Made by a program: the position numbers and the translations under genes. The notes beneath the pieces are model-generated. The model was not told where the DNA came from. It made no database searches and saw only the letters and a program-made list of their open reading frames with translations. Source: Alphaproteobacteria bacterium (GTDB lineage Bacteria; Pseudomonadota; Alphaproteobacteria; RF32; CAG-239). Taken from it: a DNA stretch of 41,822 nt. Below are positions 25,432 to 33,167 of this stretch, piece by piece. The DNA is taken from contig JAFUSA010000027.1 of the NCBI GenBank assembly GCA_017480745.1, positions 1 to 41,822 on the forward strand, in the 5' to 3' direction. The stretch's first letter is position 1, and each line of letters begins with the position of its first letter.

Positions 25432-25679
25432 TTGACATTTTAAATTTTTGTGATATCATAAAACAGGATGAGGTAAAATTCGTCTGAGGTCACTAAACCT
25501 CTTGATATTCGTCTGATAGTAGACGTTAAATAGTTTCCGGCTATATGGCTGGAAGGTGGGTGAATAAGAGGATTCTAATAACTCGCGCTATTTAATATCA
25601 ATAGTTTAGTGCTTCCAGCCGCCTCATTGGGCGGTTATTTTGGTGTTAAAACAGTTAATTAAGTAAAAGGAAGTATACT
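25432..25679 (+). promoter_or_regulatory. Promoter and structured leader D (class II)
   Basis: TTGACA (25432-25437), a 16-nt spacer and TATCAT (25454-25459) precede a leader of about 215 nt. Stems are the long-range pair TTGATATT (25502-25509) with AATATCAA (25594-25601), hairpin CGTCT/AGACG (25510-25514, 25521-25525), hairpin CCGGC/GCTGG (25537-25541, 25548-25552), and hairpin GTGGGT/ACTCGC. The alternative pair is GGCTGGAAG (25547-25555) with CTTCCAGCC (25612-25620), which runs into the terminator foot. Each stem differs in sequence from leaders C and E but keeps pairing. Confidence 0.8.
25619..25641 (+). terminator. Terminator-like hairpin in leader D
   Basis: CCGCC-TCATTG-GGCGG is followed by TTATTTT. 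The stem can be lengthened by A-U and G-U pairs at its foot. It lies 39 nt before the prepilin D start codon. Confidence 0.7.
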
Positions 25680-26552
25680 ATGAGAAACTTAGAAATAAAA
25701 AATATAAATTGCTATGCTACGCTCGCAATAGCGAAAAGCAAGTCAAGTGATATTCAAATTCAATTTAATCAAGCGGAAGACGCCTTGACGATTCCTGCGG
25801 AATCGAAGCTTGGCCACAAGTTTGGCTCTGCCACACAAAGCGGAAGAAGTATGATTGAGATGCTGGGTGTGCTGGCTATCATCGGTGTATTATCAGTTGG
25901 CGGTATCGCCGGATATTCAAAAGCGATGATGAAGTATAAAATAAATAAAACGATTGAGCAAATAACTTTAATTGCCGGTAATGTAAGGGCGTTTTTTGCT
26001 CCGCAAGGAAATTATGAGGGGGTGATGTGTTTTAGTATTAATGGTAATGGTAGTGGTGTTTGTGGTTCATCTGGTTGTTCAGGTTATACCAGCGTTGTTA
26101 CAAACGGAATTAACTATACAAATAATGGCTGTCCGATAGTTAAAAAGGCTAAGATTTTTCCTGATGAAATGATTTCAATTGGTTCAGATGGTAAAATTAC
26201 TTCTATTATCAATCCTTTTGGCAGCGGAGTCAGTTTACAAGATTCTCATAAATCTGAAAACTCTGATAAACAGGCGTTTATGATCAGATATTCCCTTCCC
26301 AAAGGTAGTGAGGAAGCATGTATTGAATTGGCATCAAAGAATTGGACTGATTTAGGAAATGTAGTTATATCAATAGCTGGGACAGGTTGTGACGGAACTT
26401 GCCCTGTTAATCAACAATATTTTTCTACTCCTGTAAATATAGATAATGCAATTACTGCTTGTTCACAAGATAGTGTGATATGGATAGAATGGTATGTAAA
26501 TATAGATGTCAATTCAACTTATTGGCAAAACATAATAAATCCGTCGTCATAA
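25680..26552 (+). CDS. Prepilin-like protein D, with repeat-expanded leader
   Basis: The product has 290 aa, the largest of the family here. The leader of 55 residues begins MRNLEIKNIN. It continues through a decayed dispersed repeat (CYATLAIAKSK) and then the same palindromic block as prepilin A (IQFNQAEDALTIPAES). Processing is predicted at G55^RSMIE, followed by the family helix and KINKTIEQITLIAGNVRAFF. A Cys/Gly-rich insert (CFSINGNGSGVCGSSGC) precedes the shared IVKKAKIFPDEMI, CIELASKNW and IDNAITACSQ. The ribosome binding site is GGAAG, 8 nt upstream. A single-gene transcript is likely, closed by the hairpin at 26571-26603. Function beyond export as a pilin- or pseudopilin-type protein is not shown. 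Confidence 0.86.
   Translation: MRNLEIKNINCYATLAIAKSKSSDIQIQFNQAEDALTIPAESKLGHKFGSATQSGRSMIEMLGVLAIIGVLSVGGIAGYSKAMMKYKINKTIEQITLIAGNVRAFFAPQGNYEGVMCFSINGNGSGVCGSSGCSGYTSVVTNGINYTNNGCPIVKKAKIFPDEMISIGSDGKITSIINPFGSGVSLQDSHKSENSDKQAFMIRYSLPKGSEEACIELASKNWTDLGNVVISIAGTGCDGTCPVNQQYFSTPVNIDNAITACSQDSVIWIEWYVNIDVNSTYWQNIINPSS
25708..25841 (+). repeat. Composite repeat insertion in prepilin D leader
   Basis: The first part (25708-25729, ATTGC...GCAAT) is a decayed copy of the repeat in prepilin C. The second part (from about 25750) matches the block in prepilin A and contains the perfect palindrome CGATTCC-TGC-GGAATCG (25789-25805). It also holds a degraded version of the GTGTGGC-TCT-GCCACAC palindrome. 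Confidence 0.7.
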
Positions 26553-26570
26553 TTAGTATATATAAAAAAT

Positions 26571-26603
26571 TCCGCCGGCGGGGATATAAACCTCGGCGGC
26601 GGA
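26571..26603. terminator. Bidirectional hairpin between prepilin D and nagB
   Basis: TCCGCCG and CGGCGGA pair perfectly, with a further five pairs inside after one mismatch. It lies between two convergent genes and can end both transcripts. Confidence 0.65.
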
Positions 26604-26625
26604 TTGTGTAATAAAACTGTTTAGC

Positions 26626-27417
26626 TTAAAACTTACCTTTTTCGACTTCATTAAAATAGGCAACCGTTTCCGGTGCTAAACCGGCAGTAGCCACCACATC
26701 ACAAGCAATAATTGCATGTGGATGCTGTTGTAAAACGCTAACCGGCCAAACATGAGTTATAGCCCCTTCAATAGCATTCTTAATTGCTGCCGCTTTATTT
26801 TTACCGTTTGCCAAAATAATAACTTCCTTGGCTTCCATTAAGGTAGCAATACCTATGGTTAAAACAGTTGGCGGAACTTTGCTCACATCGTTATCAAAAA
26901 AACGTGAATTAGCGCGCAATGTGCTTGGCGTAAGCATTTTGGCGCGAGTATGCGACCCCAAAGAAGAATAAGGCTCATTAAAGGCAATATGCCCATCAAC
27001 ACCAACTCCACCGATGAACAAATCTACTCCGCCATATTTTTTGATAGTTTTTTCATAATTTTCGCACTCTTTGGCAAAGTTAGTGGTTAAGCCGTCTAAA
27101 AAATAAACGTGTTCTTTTTTTATATTAACATATTTCAAAAACTGATCCCACAAATAATATTGAAAACCGTGCGGATTTCCTGCGCCAACTCCAATATATT
27201 CTCCCATTCCGAAAAATACCACATTGGCAAATGATACTTTGCCTTCTTTATATGCCTGCGCTAAATATTTGAACATTCCGAGCGGAGTAGAACCGGATGG
27301 CAACCCGAAAACAAAAGGATTTTTCGGCGTAGGACGATATTTATTAATGCGATAAATAACATAATTGGCCGCCCACTGCGACAATTCATCATACGAAGAT
27401 TTTATAATAACGCGCAT
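26626..27417 (-). CDS. nagB: Glucosamine-6-phosphate deaminase-like protein, catalytic Asp72 missing
   Basis: The protein (263 aa) is collinear with E. coli NagB, which converts glucosamine-6-phosphate to fructose-6-phosphate plus ammonia. Conserved parts are GLPSGSTPLG (phosphate loop), GGVGVDGHIAFNEP (Asp141, His143, Glu148) and NSRFFDNDV. The segment that should read FNMDEY reads FGMGEY: residue 72, the proton-transfer Asp in E. coli, is Gly (codon GGA). Asn140 is also changed (GVGVDG). The protein may be inactive, use another base, or do another job, so the symbol reflects homology only. It lacks a neighbouring nagA and starts a minus-strand run with no terminator upstream of it. Confidence 0.82.
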   Translation of the reverse strand: MRVIIKSSYDELSQWAANYVIYRINKYRPTPKNPFVFGLPSGSTPLGMFKYLAQAYKEGKVSFANVVFFGMGEYIGVGAGNPHGFQYYLWDQFLKYVNIKKEHVYFLDGLTTNFAKECENYEKTIKKYGGVDLFIGGVGVDGHIAFNEPYSSLGSHTRAKMLTPSTLRANSRFFDNDVSKVPPTVLTIGIATLMEAKEVIILANGKNKAAAIKNAIEGAITHVWPVSVLQQHPHAIIACDVVATAGLAPETVAYFNEVEKGKF

Positions 27418-27435
27418 ATTGTGTCTCCTTCTATG

Positions 27436-27645
27436 TTAATAGTGCGGCGGGGGAGTTTCCTCGCTTAGCGGTTTCACTATATCCTGATTTAACATATTTT
27501 GCAAGAGCCTATTTTGTTTTTGCAAAACATCTATCATTTTACCTTGTTTAATAACCATTTCGCTCAAATCATCTATGGCTTTTTGCTGGTGTTCGATAAC
27601 CGTTTCTATTTCAATAATGTGCGTTACAATTTCCTGTTCATTCAT
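27436..27645 (-). CDS. slyX: SlyX family protein
   Basis: This 69-aa protein is almost wholly a coiled coil (residues 3-52, heptads of I/L/M). It ends ...EETPPPHY; the C-terminal PPPHY is the mark of the SlyX family. The role of SlyX is not established. GGAAG precedes the ATG. It lies 18 nt upstream of nagB and 20 nt downstream of a MORN-repeat gene on the same strand, so co-transcription is likely. Confidence 0.85.
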   Translation of the reverse strand: MNEQEIVTHIIEIETVIEHQQKAIDDLSEMVIKQGKMIDVLQKQNRLLQNMLNQDIVKPLSEETPPPHY

Positions 27646-27665
27646 AGTTGGCTTCCTTGTTTAAA

Positions 27666-28412
27666 TTATTTCCTTAAATCTTGTTCTTCTGCACCATTTG
27701 ACGATACAAGCTTTCCCTGACTGAAAGTATGAACAAAACTTAAATTACCGTCAATATCATAATTTTGCATTTTTCCGTCTATCATATTATTAACATAAAA
27801 AACTGTTTGTTTAATATTGCCGTTTTCATAATAACTCTGTTCGAGTCCTTCGGCGTTACCTTCAACAAACGGTGTTTCAGTCTCTAACCTGCCGCTTTCA
27901 TAATATGTTTGCATAATGCCGTGCACTTGACCTTTGTCATTAAGATGAAAAATATAGCGCATTTTTCCATTCGGATAATAACCGATTTCCTCATCTGTTT
28001 GTATATTATTTTTAAACGAAGTGCGGGTAGTCAAATATCCATCAGAACTATAAGCTTCGGCCTCTCCATTAAGTTTATCATCGGCATATGTATAAATTTT
28101 TTCCGGTCGGCCGTTTTCATAATAAGTAGTAGTCTTTCCGTTGCGTTTGTCATCATCATAATTTATTTCTGCTTTAAGCGTTCCGTTCGGATAATAATTT
28201 TTGGCTATTCCCTGCCGCTTACCGGCAACATATGGAGTAATACTGCGTAAACTTCCATCGGAATAGTGTTCTTGACGCATTTCAGGATTATCTTTACTTG
28301 TTACATGATGCCAAAAATCCGTAATATCCTTAACTTTAAGCGGAGAAAGATTAAAAACAACGATTAGCAATAAAAAAAATCCAAATAATATTTTCAGATG
28401 TTTGTTAGCCAT
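27666..28412 (-). CDS. MORN-repeat (YwqK-like) anchored protein
   Basis: The product (248 aa) has one N-terminal membrane helix (about 6-24). About eight repeats of roughly 23 residues follow, of the form Y-Y-x-N-G-x-[LI]-x-x-x-x-x-Y-x-x-x-x-x-x-G, for example YYPNGTLKAEINYDDDKRNG and YYENGRPEKIYTYADDKLNG. These are MORN_2 repeats as in YwqK-type proteins, which fold as beta-hairpin sheets and often act as binding scaffolds. The repeats should lie in the periplasm given the N-terminal anchor. It sits between slyX and a TPR membrane protein, 12 nt from the latter. Confidence 0.8.
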   Translation of the reverse strand: MANKHLKILFGFFLLLIVVFNLSPLKVKDITDFWHHVTSKDNPEMRQEHYSDGSLRSITPYVAGKRQGIAKNYYPNGTLKAEINYDDDKRNGKTTTYYENGRPEKIYTYADDKLNGEAEAYSSDGYLTTRTSFKNNIQTDEEIGYYPNGKMRYIFHLNDKGQVHGIMQTYYESGRLETETPFVEGNAEGLEQSYYENGNIKQTVFYVNNMIDGKMQNYDIDGNLSFVHTFSQGKLVSSNGAEEQDLRK

Positions 28413-28424
28413 ATTTTGTTCTCT

Positions 28425-29822
28425 TTAATAATACATTTTGCTATTAAGCAATTTTTCAACCGATTGCTCCAAGTTTTTATTTTTATTCTTCCAAATAGTT
28501 TGAAAAGCAATAATTTCTTTTTCACTCAAAGGCGCGGCAATTCCGTAATTTTCATAGAACTCCGCACTTTCTTTTTCATATTGTTTGGATTTTGCATAAA
28601 CACCTTGTTGCAAATAATAATCGGCCAGCTGTTTTTGGGCATTTGCACGTTGTTCGGCGTAAAAATCCGCATCGGCAATATCTAAAACATTTTGATAAGC
28701 TATCATTGCTTTATCATTGTTTTTTTTAGCCACAAATATGTCGGCAAGCCTGTTCCACGCATTAACATTGCGAGGAGAAAGCTCCGTTGCCAACTCAAAC
28801 GAATTATACGCTAAATCAATATCATTCAAACGAGCAATATTGCCCATAATGCAAGCACAGTTTGCCGCATGCGCATAGGTCATCATTTTTATAACACCTT
28901 CTTCACTGTCGGCAAAATCCATCTGCTGATTAAGCAAAGACTGCAATAAATATAAACATTTTGCCGAATCTCCGGCAGCCCAAGACAAAAGAGCCTCTTT
29001 GGGCGAAGGTAGCGGATTGTTTTTTAGCAAATATGCGAATCGGCCGGCATTGCACAAACCGATAAAATTACGCACCGTTTGAACAACAGATATAACATCT
29101 TGAAAAGAGAGCGACGGCATATAATAATAATAAATAGCCTGAATTATTTTACCCTCACTGACATTGCGTCCCAACATATTGAGAATCATCGTAATCAGTG
29201 AACCGACATCATTTATTTTTGGGCGTAACGGCTTATCGTTAACAATTTCTTTGGCAGCTTCACGGCGCTTACTTTCCTGTTTTTGTCTTTCATGCTCTTC
29301 TTTTATAAAATCCAAACGTTGCATCTCTTGTTCGGCATGATATTGCATTTTTTCTTTGAGTTTTTGATAATCTTCGGAAATATGCAAAAAATCGTCAGAA
29401 ACAGCCGACTGTTCCACTAACTCTTGAGAAAGCTCCCTCTCCTTTTGTAAAACGTCTTTTTCCTCGTTGCTTAAAAAAACATCCGACAAACTATCATCGT
29501 TATCGTTGGCAATAACATCTAAACTGTCATCATTATGTTCAACAATATACGTGCCGTCATTACCGCTTTCGCTATTTTTATCTTCAAGATGGCGTGCACT
29601 ACGAAATGTGTCGATAATAACCTTAATATAAATAAAAGCAATCAACAACAGAAACAATACAAACAGTGCCGATATATACATTCCGTTCGGCCCTAATTCT
29701 TCCTGAATTATATAATGCAGTTTGTTATATTTATAGGCGATGTAAGCTGTCCAGTTATGCCAATCTGTTTGATTAGGCACTTTCCATGTTATAAGAACAT
29801 CCGATTTAAAAAAATTAAACAT
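28425..29822 (-). CDS. Membrane-anchored TPR protein
   Basis: This 465-aa protein has one membrane helix (about 48-70, MYISALFVLFLLLIAFIYIKV). A highly charged linker and coiled coil follow (about 80-200, DNDDSLSDVFLSNEEKDVLQ). The C-terminal half is helical; residues about 320-430 contain TPR-like repeats (AYNSFELATELSPRNVNAWN, ADIFVAKKNNDKAMIAYQNV). TPRs mediate protein contacts. I recognise no specific family. It is the first gene of a possible minus-strand operon with the MORN protein, slyX and nagB; TPR plus MORN scaffolds side by side suggest an envelope assembly or scaffolding role, which is inference. Confidence 0.7.
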   Translation of the reverse strand: MFNFFKSDVLITWKVPNQTDWHNWTAYIAYKYNKLHYIIQEELGPNGMYISALFVLFLLLIAFIYIKVIIDTFRSARHLEDKNSESGNDGTYIVEHNDDSLDVIANDNDDSLSDVFLSNEEKDVLQKERELSQELVEQSAVSDDFLHISEDYQKLKEKMQYHAEQEMQRLDFIKEEHERQKQESKRREAAKEIVNDKPLRPKINDVGSLITMILNMLGRNVSEGKIIQAIYYYYMPSLSFQDVISVVQTVRNFIGLCNAGRFAYLLKNNPLPSPKEALLSWAAGDSAKCLYLLQSLLNQQMDFADSEEGVIKMMTYAHAANCACIMGNIARLNDIDLAYNSFELATELSPRNVNAWNRLADIFVAKKNNDKAMIAYQNVLDIADADFYAEQRANAQKQLADYYLQQGVYAKSKQYEKESAEFYENYGIAAPLSEKEIIAFQTIWKNKNKNLEQSVEKLLNSKMYY

Positions 29823-29970
29823 CAGACCAACCTTTTTACAACTGTTTTAATTTATATGCTTGAAATCGAAAAGTAAAGCATTATATAACAGATTTACAGC
29901 CCTTTTATAAATAAGATTGTTTAATTTTATCTCAAAATAATCCTAAAAAAGTCCTCTTTTGCTAAAAAAT

Positions 29971-30804
29971 TTAAGCGGTGTAATTTTTGCGCATCAGTGC
30001 TATCTCTTTTTCATAACCGTCTAAATCGTTAGGTGTTTCTAATATAAACGGTAATTTTCTAACGGTCGGATGATTTATAAAACGAATTAAAGCTTCTTGC
30101 CCGATTTCACCTTCACCTATTTTGGCATGACGATCTTTATGAGAAGCAAACGGCATTAAACTGTCATTTAAATGCACGGCTTTCAAACGGCTCAATCCGA
30201 TATTTTTATCAAATTCCGTCATAACAGAATCCAAATCATGCACAATATCGTAACCGGCAGCAAAAATATGGCAGGTATCTAAGCACACGCCCATTTTTTC
30301 CTTCAACCTAACACCGGAAATAATCTCCGCTAATTGGTTAAATTCAGCGCCAACTTCCGAACCTTTGCCGGACATTGTTTCCAACAAAACAGTGGTGTTT
30401 TGATCTTGTTGCATAACCGAATTAAGCAGATCGACAATCATCTCTATACCTTTTTCAATCCCCTGACCTACATGCGAACCGGGGTGAAAATTATAATAAT
30501 TATGCGGAATTTTTGACATTCGTCGTAAATCATCGGCAAAAACCATTTGTGCAAACTCACGGGTTTGCGGATTATCCGAACACGGATTAAGCGTATATGG
30601 TGCATGTGCCACAATGGGGGCAAAACCGTTTTCCGATGCGTATGAATTATATTTTTCAACATCGGCCGAATCCAGCTCCTTTGCCTTACCACCTTGCGGA
30701 TTGCGAGTAAAAAATTGAAAGGTGTTGGCACCAATGGATTTTGCTTCAATTCCTATATGGGCAAACCCCTTAGATATGGATAAATGACAACCGATGTTAA
30801 GCAT
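29971..30804 (-). CDS. nfo: Endonuclease IV (AP endonuclease)
   Basis: The enzyme cuts DNA 5' to abasic sites during base excision repair. The 277-aa length is normal. Metal-ligand motifs of the Nfo TIM barrel are visible in order: [73 protein letters not shown] and FILETP. The ATG has GGAAGG upstream. It is monocistronic, separated by 148 nt from the TPR gene, and has its own promoter. Confidence 0.96.
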   Translation of the reverse strand: MLNIGCHLSISKGFAHIGIEAKSIGANTFQFFTRNPQGGKAKELDSADVEKYNSYASENGFAPIVAHAPYTLNPCSDNPQTREFAQMVFADDLRRMSKIPHNYYNFHPGSHVGQGIEKGIEMIVDLLNSVMQQDQNTTVLLETMSGKGSEVGAEFNQLAEIISGVRLKEKMGVCLDTCHIFAAGYDIVHDLDSVMTEFDKNIGLSRLKAVHLNDSLMPFASHKDRHAKIGEGEIGQEALIRFINHPTVRKLPFILETPNDLDGYEKEIALMRKNYTA

Positions 30805-30833
30805 AAATTTTCCTTCCGATAAATATTTTTTTG

Positions 30834-30862
30834 ATTTTATGCTTTCAGAGCCTTTTTGACAA
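30834..30862 (-). promoter_or_regulatory. nfo promoter
   Basis: On the minus strand TTGTCA (30857-30862) and TAAAAT (30834-30839) are separated by 17 nt, about 30 nt before the nfo ATG. Confidence 0.6.
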
Positions 30863-31324
30863 GCATATTTTCAAATTATCCGAAACGAAAATTATTTTCA
30901 ATGGATAGATTAAAATACTGGTGTAAATTGTATGTTTTGTTGGCGAAAAACGGCTTTGATGCTGATGTTGCAAAAATTTTTGACTTTTTGCATTTTTTTC
31001 TTGCCAAAATAGAAAAAATATGTTACACTGCAATTACTTAATATAGAGATTGTGTTTGAAATTTATAAATAATTTAATGAAGCCGGAGAATGTTTGTTTT
31101 TGCAGATGTTTTGTGCTTTTTAGTCTTAATCGGTTAACACCTTTAAGCAAATACATATAAAAATTTATCCTTTAGACATTTGAGTACGAGTCGCCTGATG
31201 AAGTATAGTAGTTAAGGTTTGTGATAATTTTTGTTGTGTTTTGTTTTGGGGAATCCTGTTAATTGAAGCGGATTTTAAAGTCAAAATAATCGGGAGATAA
31301 ACTTTCGGAAAGCTTATATGAAAT
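30863..31324 (+). other. Long non-coding gap with one promoter-like site
   Basis: No convincing gene is seen in this 460-nt gap. A sigma-70-like site faces right: TTGCCA (31001-31006), 17 nt, TACACT (31024-31029). It would give a 290-nt leader for the gene at 31325 or a separate small RNA. A 46-codon reading frame from 30901 overlaps this promoter and has no ribosome binding site. From about 31080 the text is rich in TTTG and TTGTG, unlike flanking intergenic DNA, and may have come in together with the next gene. Confidence 0.4.
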
Positions 31325-31888
31325 ATGAAAAAAATGATCGTAACAATAGTACTCGCAGTCGTTTGCATATTTGCTAACGCACAGACTTTGGGTATGAATC
31401 GTGCAAGAATGTACGAAGTCACGACCGTTGAGCAACTTCTTGCTACGTATGGCGATGCTTATATCACTCGCACATATTGGTTGGACACTCAGTGGTTCTA
31501 TTGCCAGACAGCAGACGGACGTTTCTGGAAAGCTGATGCAGGTTGTGTAGAGGGTTCAGCTCACTACAAGGCCGGTCGGACTATCATGGAAAACTATAAC
31601 CGTCTCTGCTGCGAGAATTATAGAAACCAGATGAACGAAATAGGTGCCCGCTCACTTCCTATCGGTGGTGTTGGATATCCTGTTTACGGCGGTGGTGTCT
31701 ATGGTGGTAGTGGAATCTCTGTTCATGTTGGTGGTAGAAATGGTGGCGTAGGGTTTTCTATCGGTAACGGTGGTATTTCAGCCGGTATCTCTGGAAAACA
31801 CGTTAATGCCGGTATTTCTGTCCGCGTTCCGCGTAAAAACAACAATGTTGTTTTCAACGCAGCAACAGGAACTTTTGCTCAGCGTTAA
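31325..31888 (+). CDS. Secreted glycine-rich protein, probably acquired from Bacteroidota
   Basis: The protein (187 aa) has a signal peptide ending CIFANAQ^T, the ANAQ end typical of Bacteroidota secreted proteins. The mature part has Cys and Trp in YWLDTQWFYCQTADGRFWKAD and a Gly-rich beta-like tail (about 115-170, repeats of GGxGxS/GxSVHVGG). I know no family. Codon use is visibly richer in C-ending codons (CTC, CGC, ATC, GGC) and less AT-rich than every neighbour. There is no strong ribosome binding site, as is usual in Bacteroidota. A good terminator follows. I infer recent horizontal transfer; the donor is a guess from signal peptide style. Confidence 0.7.
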   Translation: MKKMIVTIVLAVVCIFANAQTLGMNRARMYEVTTVEQLLATYGDAYITRTYWLDTQWFYCQTADGRFWKADAGCVEGSAHYKAGRTIMENYNRLCCENYRNQMNEIGARSLPIGGVGYPVYGGGVYGGSGISVHVGGRNGGVGFSIGNGGISAGISGKHVNAGISVRVPRKNNNVVFNAATGTFAQR

Positions 31889-31901
31889 TTCTATTTCAAT
31901 T

Positions 31902-31944
31902 AAACAGCCTGTTTTCCCCACAAGGGAATTCAGACTGTTTTTTT
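31902..31944 (+). terminator. Terminator of the foreign secreted-protein gene
   Basis: AAACAGCCTG and CAGACTGTTT pair with one mismatch around a 19-nt loop. A run of seven T begins inside the 3' arm and continues past it. Confidence 0.75.
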
Positions 31945-32027
31945 ATATGGCTTTAAAAATCTCTGTCCGCTCAGTTGACAAATGTATGTTTATGTGCTTT
32001 GATTATGCACAGAAAGGAAGAATAATA

Positions 32028-33158
32028 ATGACGACTAAGGCAGATATCAAAATAGATTATGATCACAGCATTTTATCAATAAGTAATTCTCTGTTGCAGC
32101 ATTTTAATGTTGAACATAAATACAAGTCATTGAGCACTCTTGATAACATTTTGGCGGAAAATTACAAAAATGTCGTGTTGCTTATTTTGGACGGCATGGG
32201 CATAGATATTATGAAAAAAAATCTGCCGGAAAATTCGTTTTTGCAAAAGCATATTGTTTGTTCCGTGAGTTCGGTTTTTCCACCAACCACCGCCGCGGCA
32301 ACAACCGCTATTCATTCGGGTTTGCCGCCAATTGCCTCCGGCTGGTTGGGCTGGATGAATTATTTTCCGCAATATGATAAAATTATTGAAGTTTTTCGCA
32401 ACAAAGAGTTTTATTCCGGCAAGCCGATTGAACCGCCTTTTCCGGCAGAAACATTGTTAAAATACAAATCAATTTATCAAAAAATTGTCGAACAGAATCC
32501 GGATATGGAATATTATAGAGCGTTTCCGGCTTTTGAACCGGACGGAGCCAAAGATTTTGCCGAGATCTGCGCAAAAATAGAAAAGTTTTGCAATGCCGAT
32601 AACAAACGCAAAATAATTTCCGCTTATTGGACAGAGCCGGATCACGCTATTCATTACCGTGGCGCCGATTGCAAAGAAGTTAAACGCATTTTGCGCAAAA
32701 TAAACCGCAATCTGAAAAATTTGGCAGAAAAACTACATGACACTTTATTGATTATTACTGCCGACCACGGCGCAATGGATGTTGAACAAGTGCAGATGAA
32801 TCAGTATGCTGATTTTTGCCAAACCTTTGTGCGACCACCATCTTTGGAATCGCGTTTTGTAAACTTTTTTATTAAAGATGAAAAAAAGGCAGAATTTAAG
32901 CACCTGTTTCAGCAATATTTCGGCGAAGATTTTCTTTTATACGAACGTGAAGAATTTTTGGCTTCGGGTATTTTGGGAAATGGTGAAAAAAATCCGTTGG
33001 TGGATGGATTTTTGGGCAATTTTATGGCGATTGCTTTCGGCAAACGCACAATTTGGTATTCAACCGGCGAGCTTGCATTTAAGCCTATGATTGCCGAACA
33101 TGCCGGATTTTCGGAAGCGGAATTGCAAGTTCCGTTAATAATCATAAAACAAAAATAG
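32028..33158 (+). CDS. Alkaline-phosphatase superfamily enzyme (nucleotide pyrophosphatase/phosphodiesterase type)
   Basis: I start at ATG 32028 (MTTKADIKIDYDH) because AAAGGAAG lies just upstream. A longer frame from 31770 would run through the foreign gene. This gives 376 aa. Metal and nucleophile motifs of the superfamily are present: LILDGMG (Asp), VFPPTTAAATTAIHSG (Thr nucleophile), EPDHAIHYRG (Asp and His), ITADHGAMD (Asp-His) and AEHAGF (His). It has no signal peptide, so it is cytoplasmic, unlike many relatives. It likely hydrolyses a phosphodiester or phosphomonoester; the substrate is unknown. A GNAT acetyltransferase begins 9 nt later. Confidence 0.85.
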   Translation: MTTKADIKIDYDHSILSISNSLLQHFNVEHKYKSLSTLDNILAENYKNVVLLILDGMGIDIMKKNLPENSFLQKHIVCSVSSVFPPTTAAATTAIHSGLPPIASGWLGWMNYFPQYDKIIEVFRNKEFYSGKPIEPPFPAETLLKYKSIYQKIVEQNPDMEYYRAFPAFEPDGAKDFAEICAKIEKFCNADNKRKIISAYWTEPDHAIHYRGADCKEVKRILRKINRNLKNLAEKLHDTLLIITADHGAMDVEQVQMNQYADFCQTFVRPPSLESRFVNFFIKDEKKAEFKHLFQQYFGEDFLLYEREEFLASGILGNGEKNPLVDGFLGNFMAIAFGKRTIWYSTGELAFKPMIAEHAGFSEAELQVPLIIIKQK

Positions 33159-33167
33159 GAAGAAACA

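Noticed and set aside
30901..31041. Small gene MDRLKYWCKLYVLLAKNG... in the gap after nfo
   Set aside because: It has no ribosome binding site, its 3' half is low-complexity T-rich sequence, and it overlaps a good promoter-like site at 31001-31029.
31770..32027. N-terminal extension of the phosphatase-superfamily gene
   Set aside because: It runs through the foreign gene's 3' end and its terminator in another frame; ATG 32028 with AAAGGAAG is a better start.
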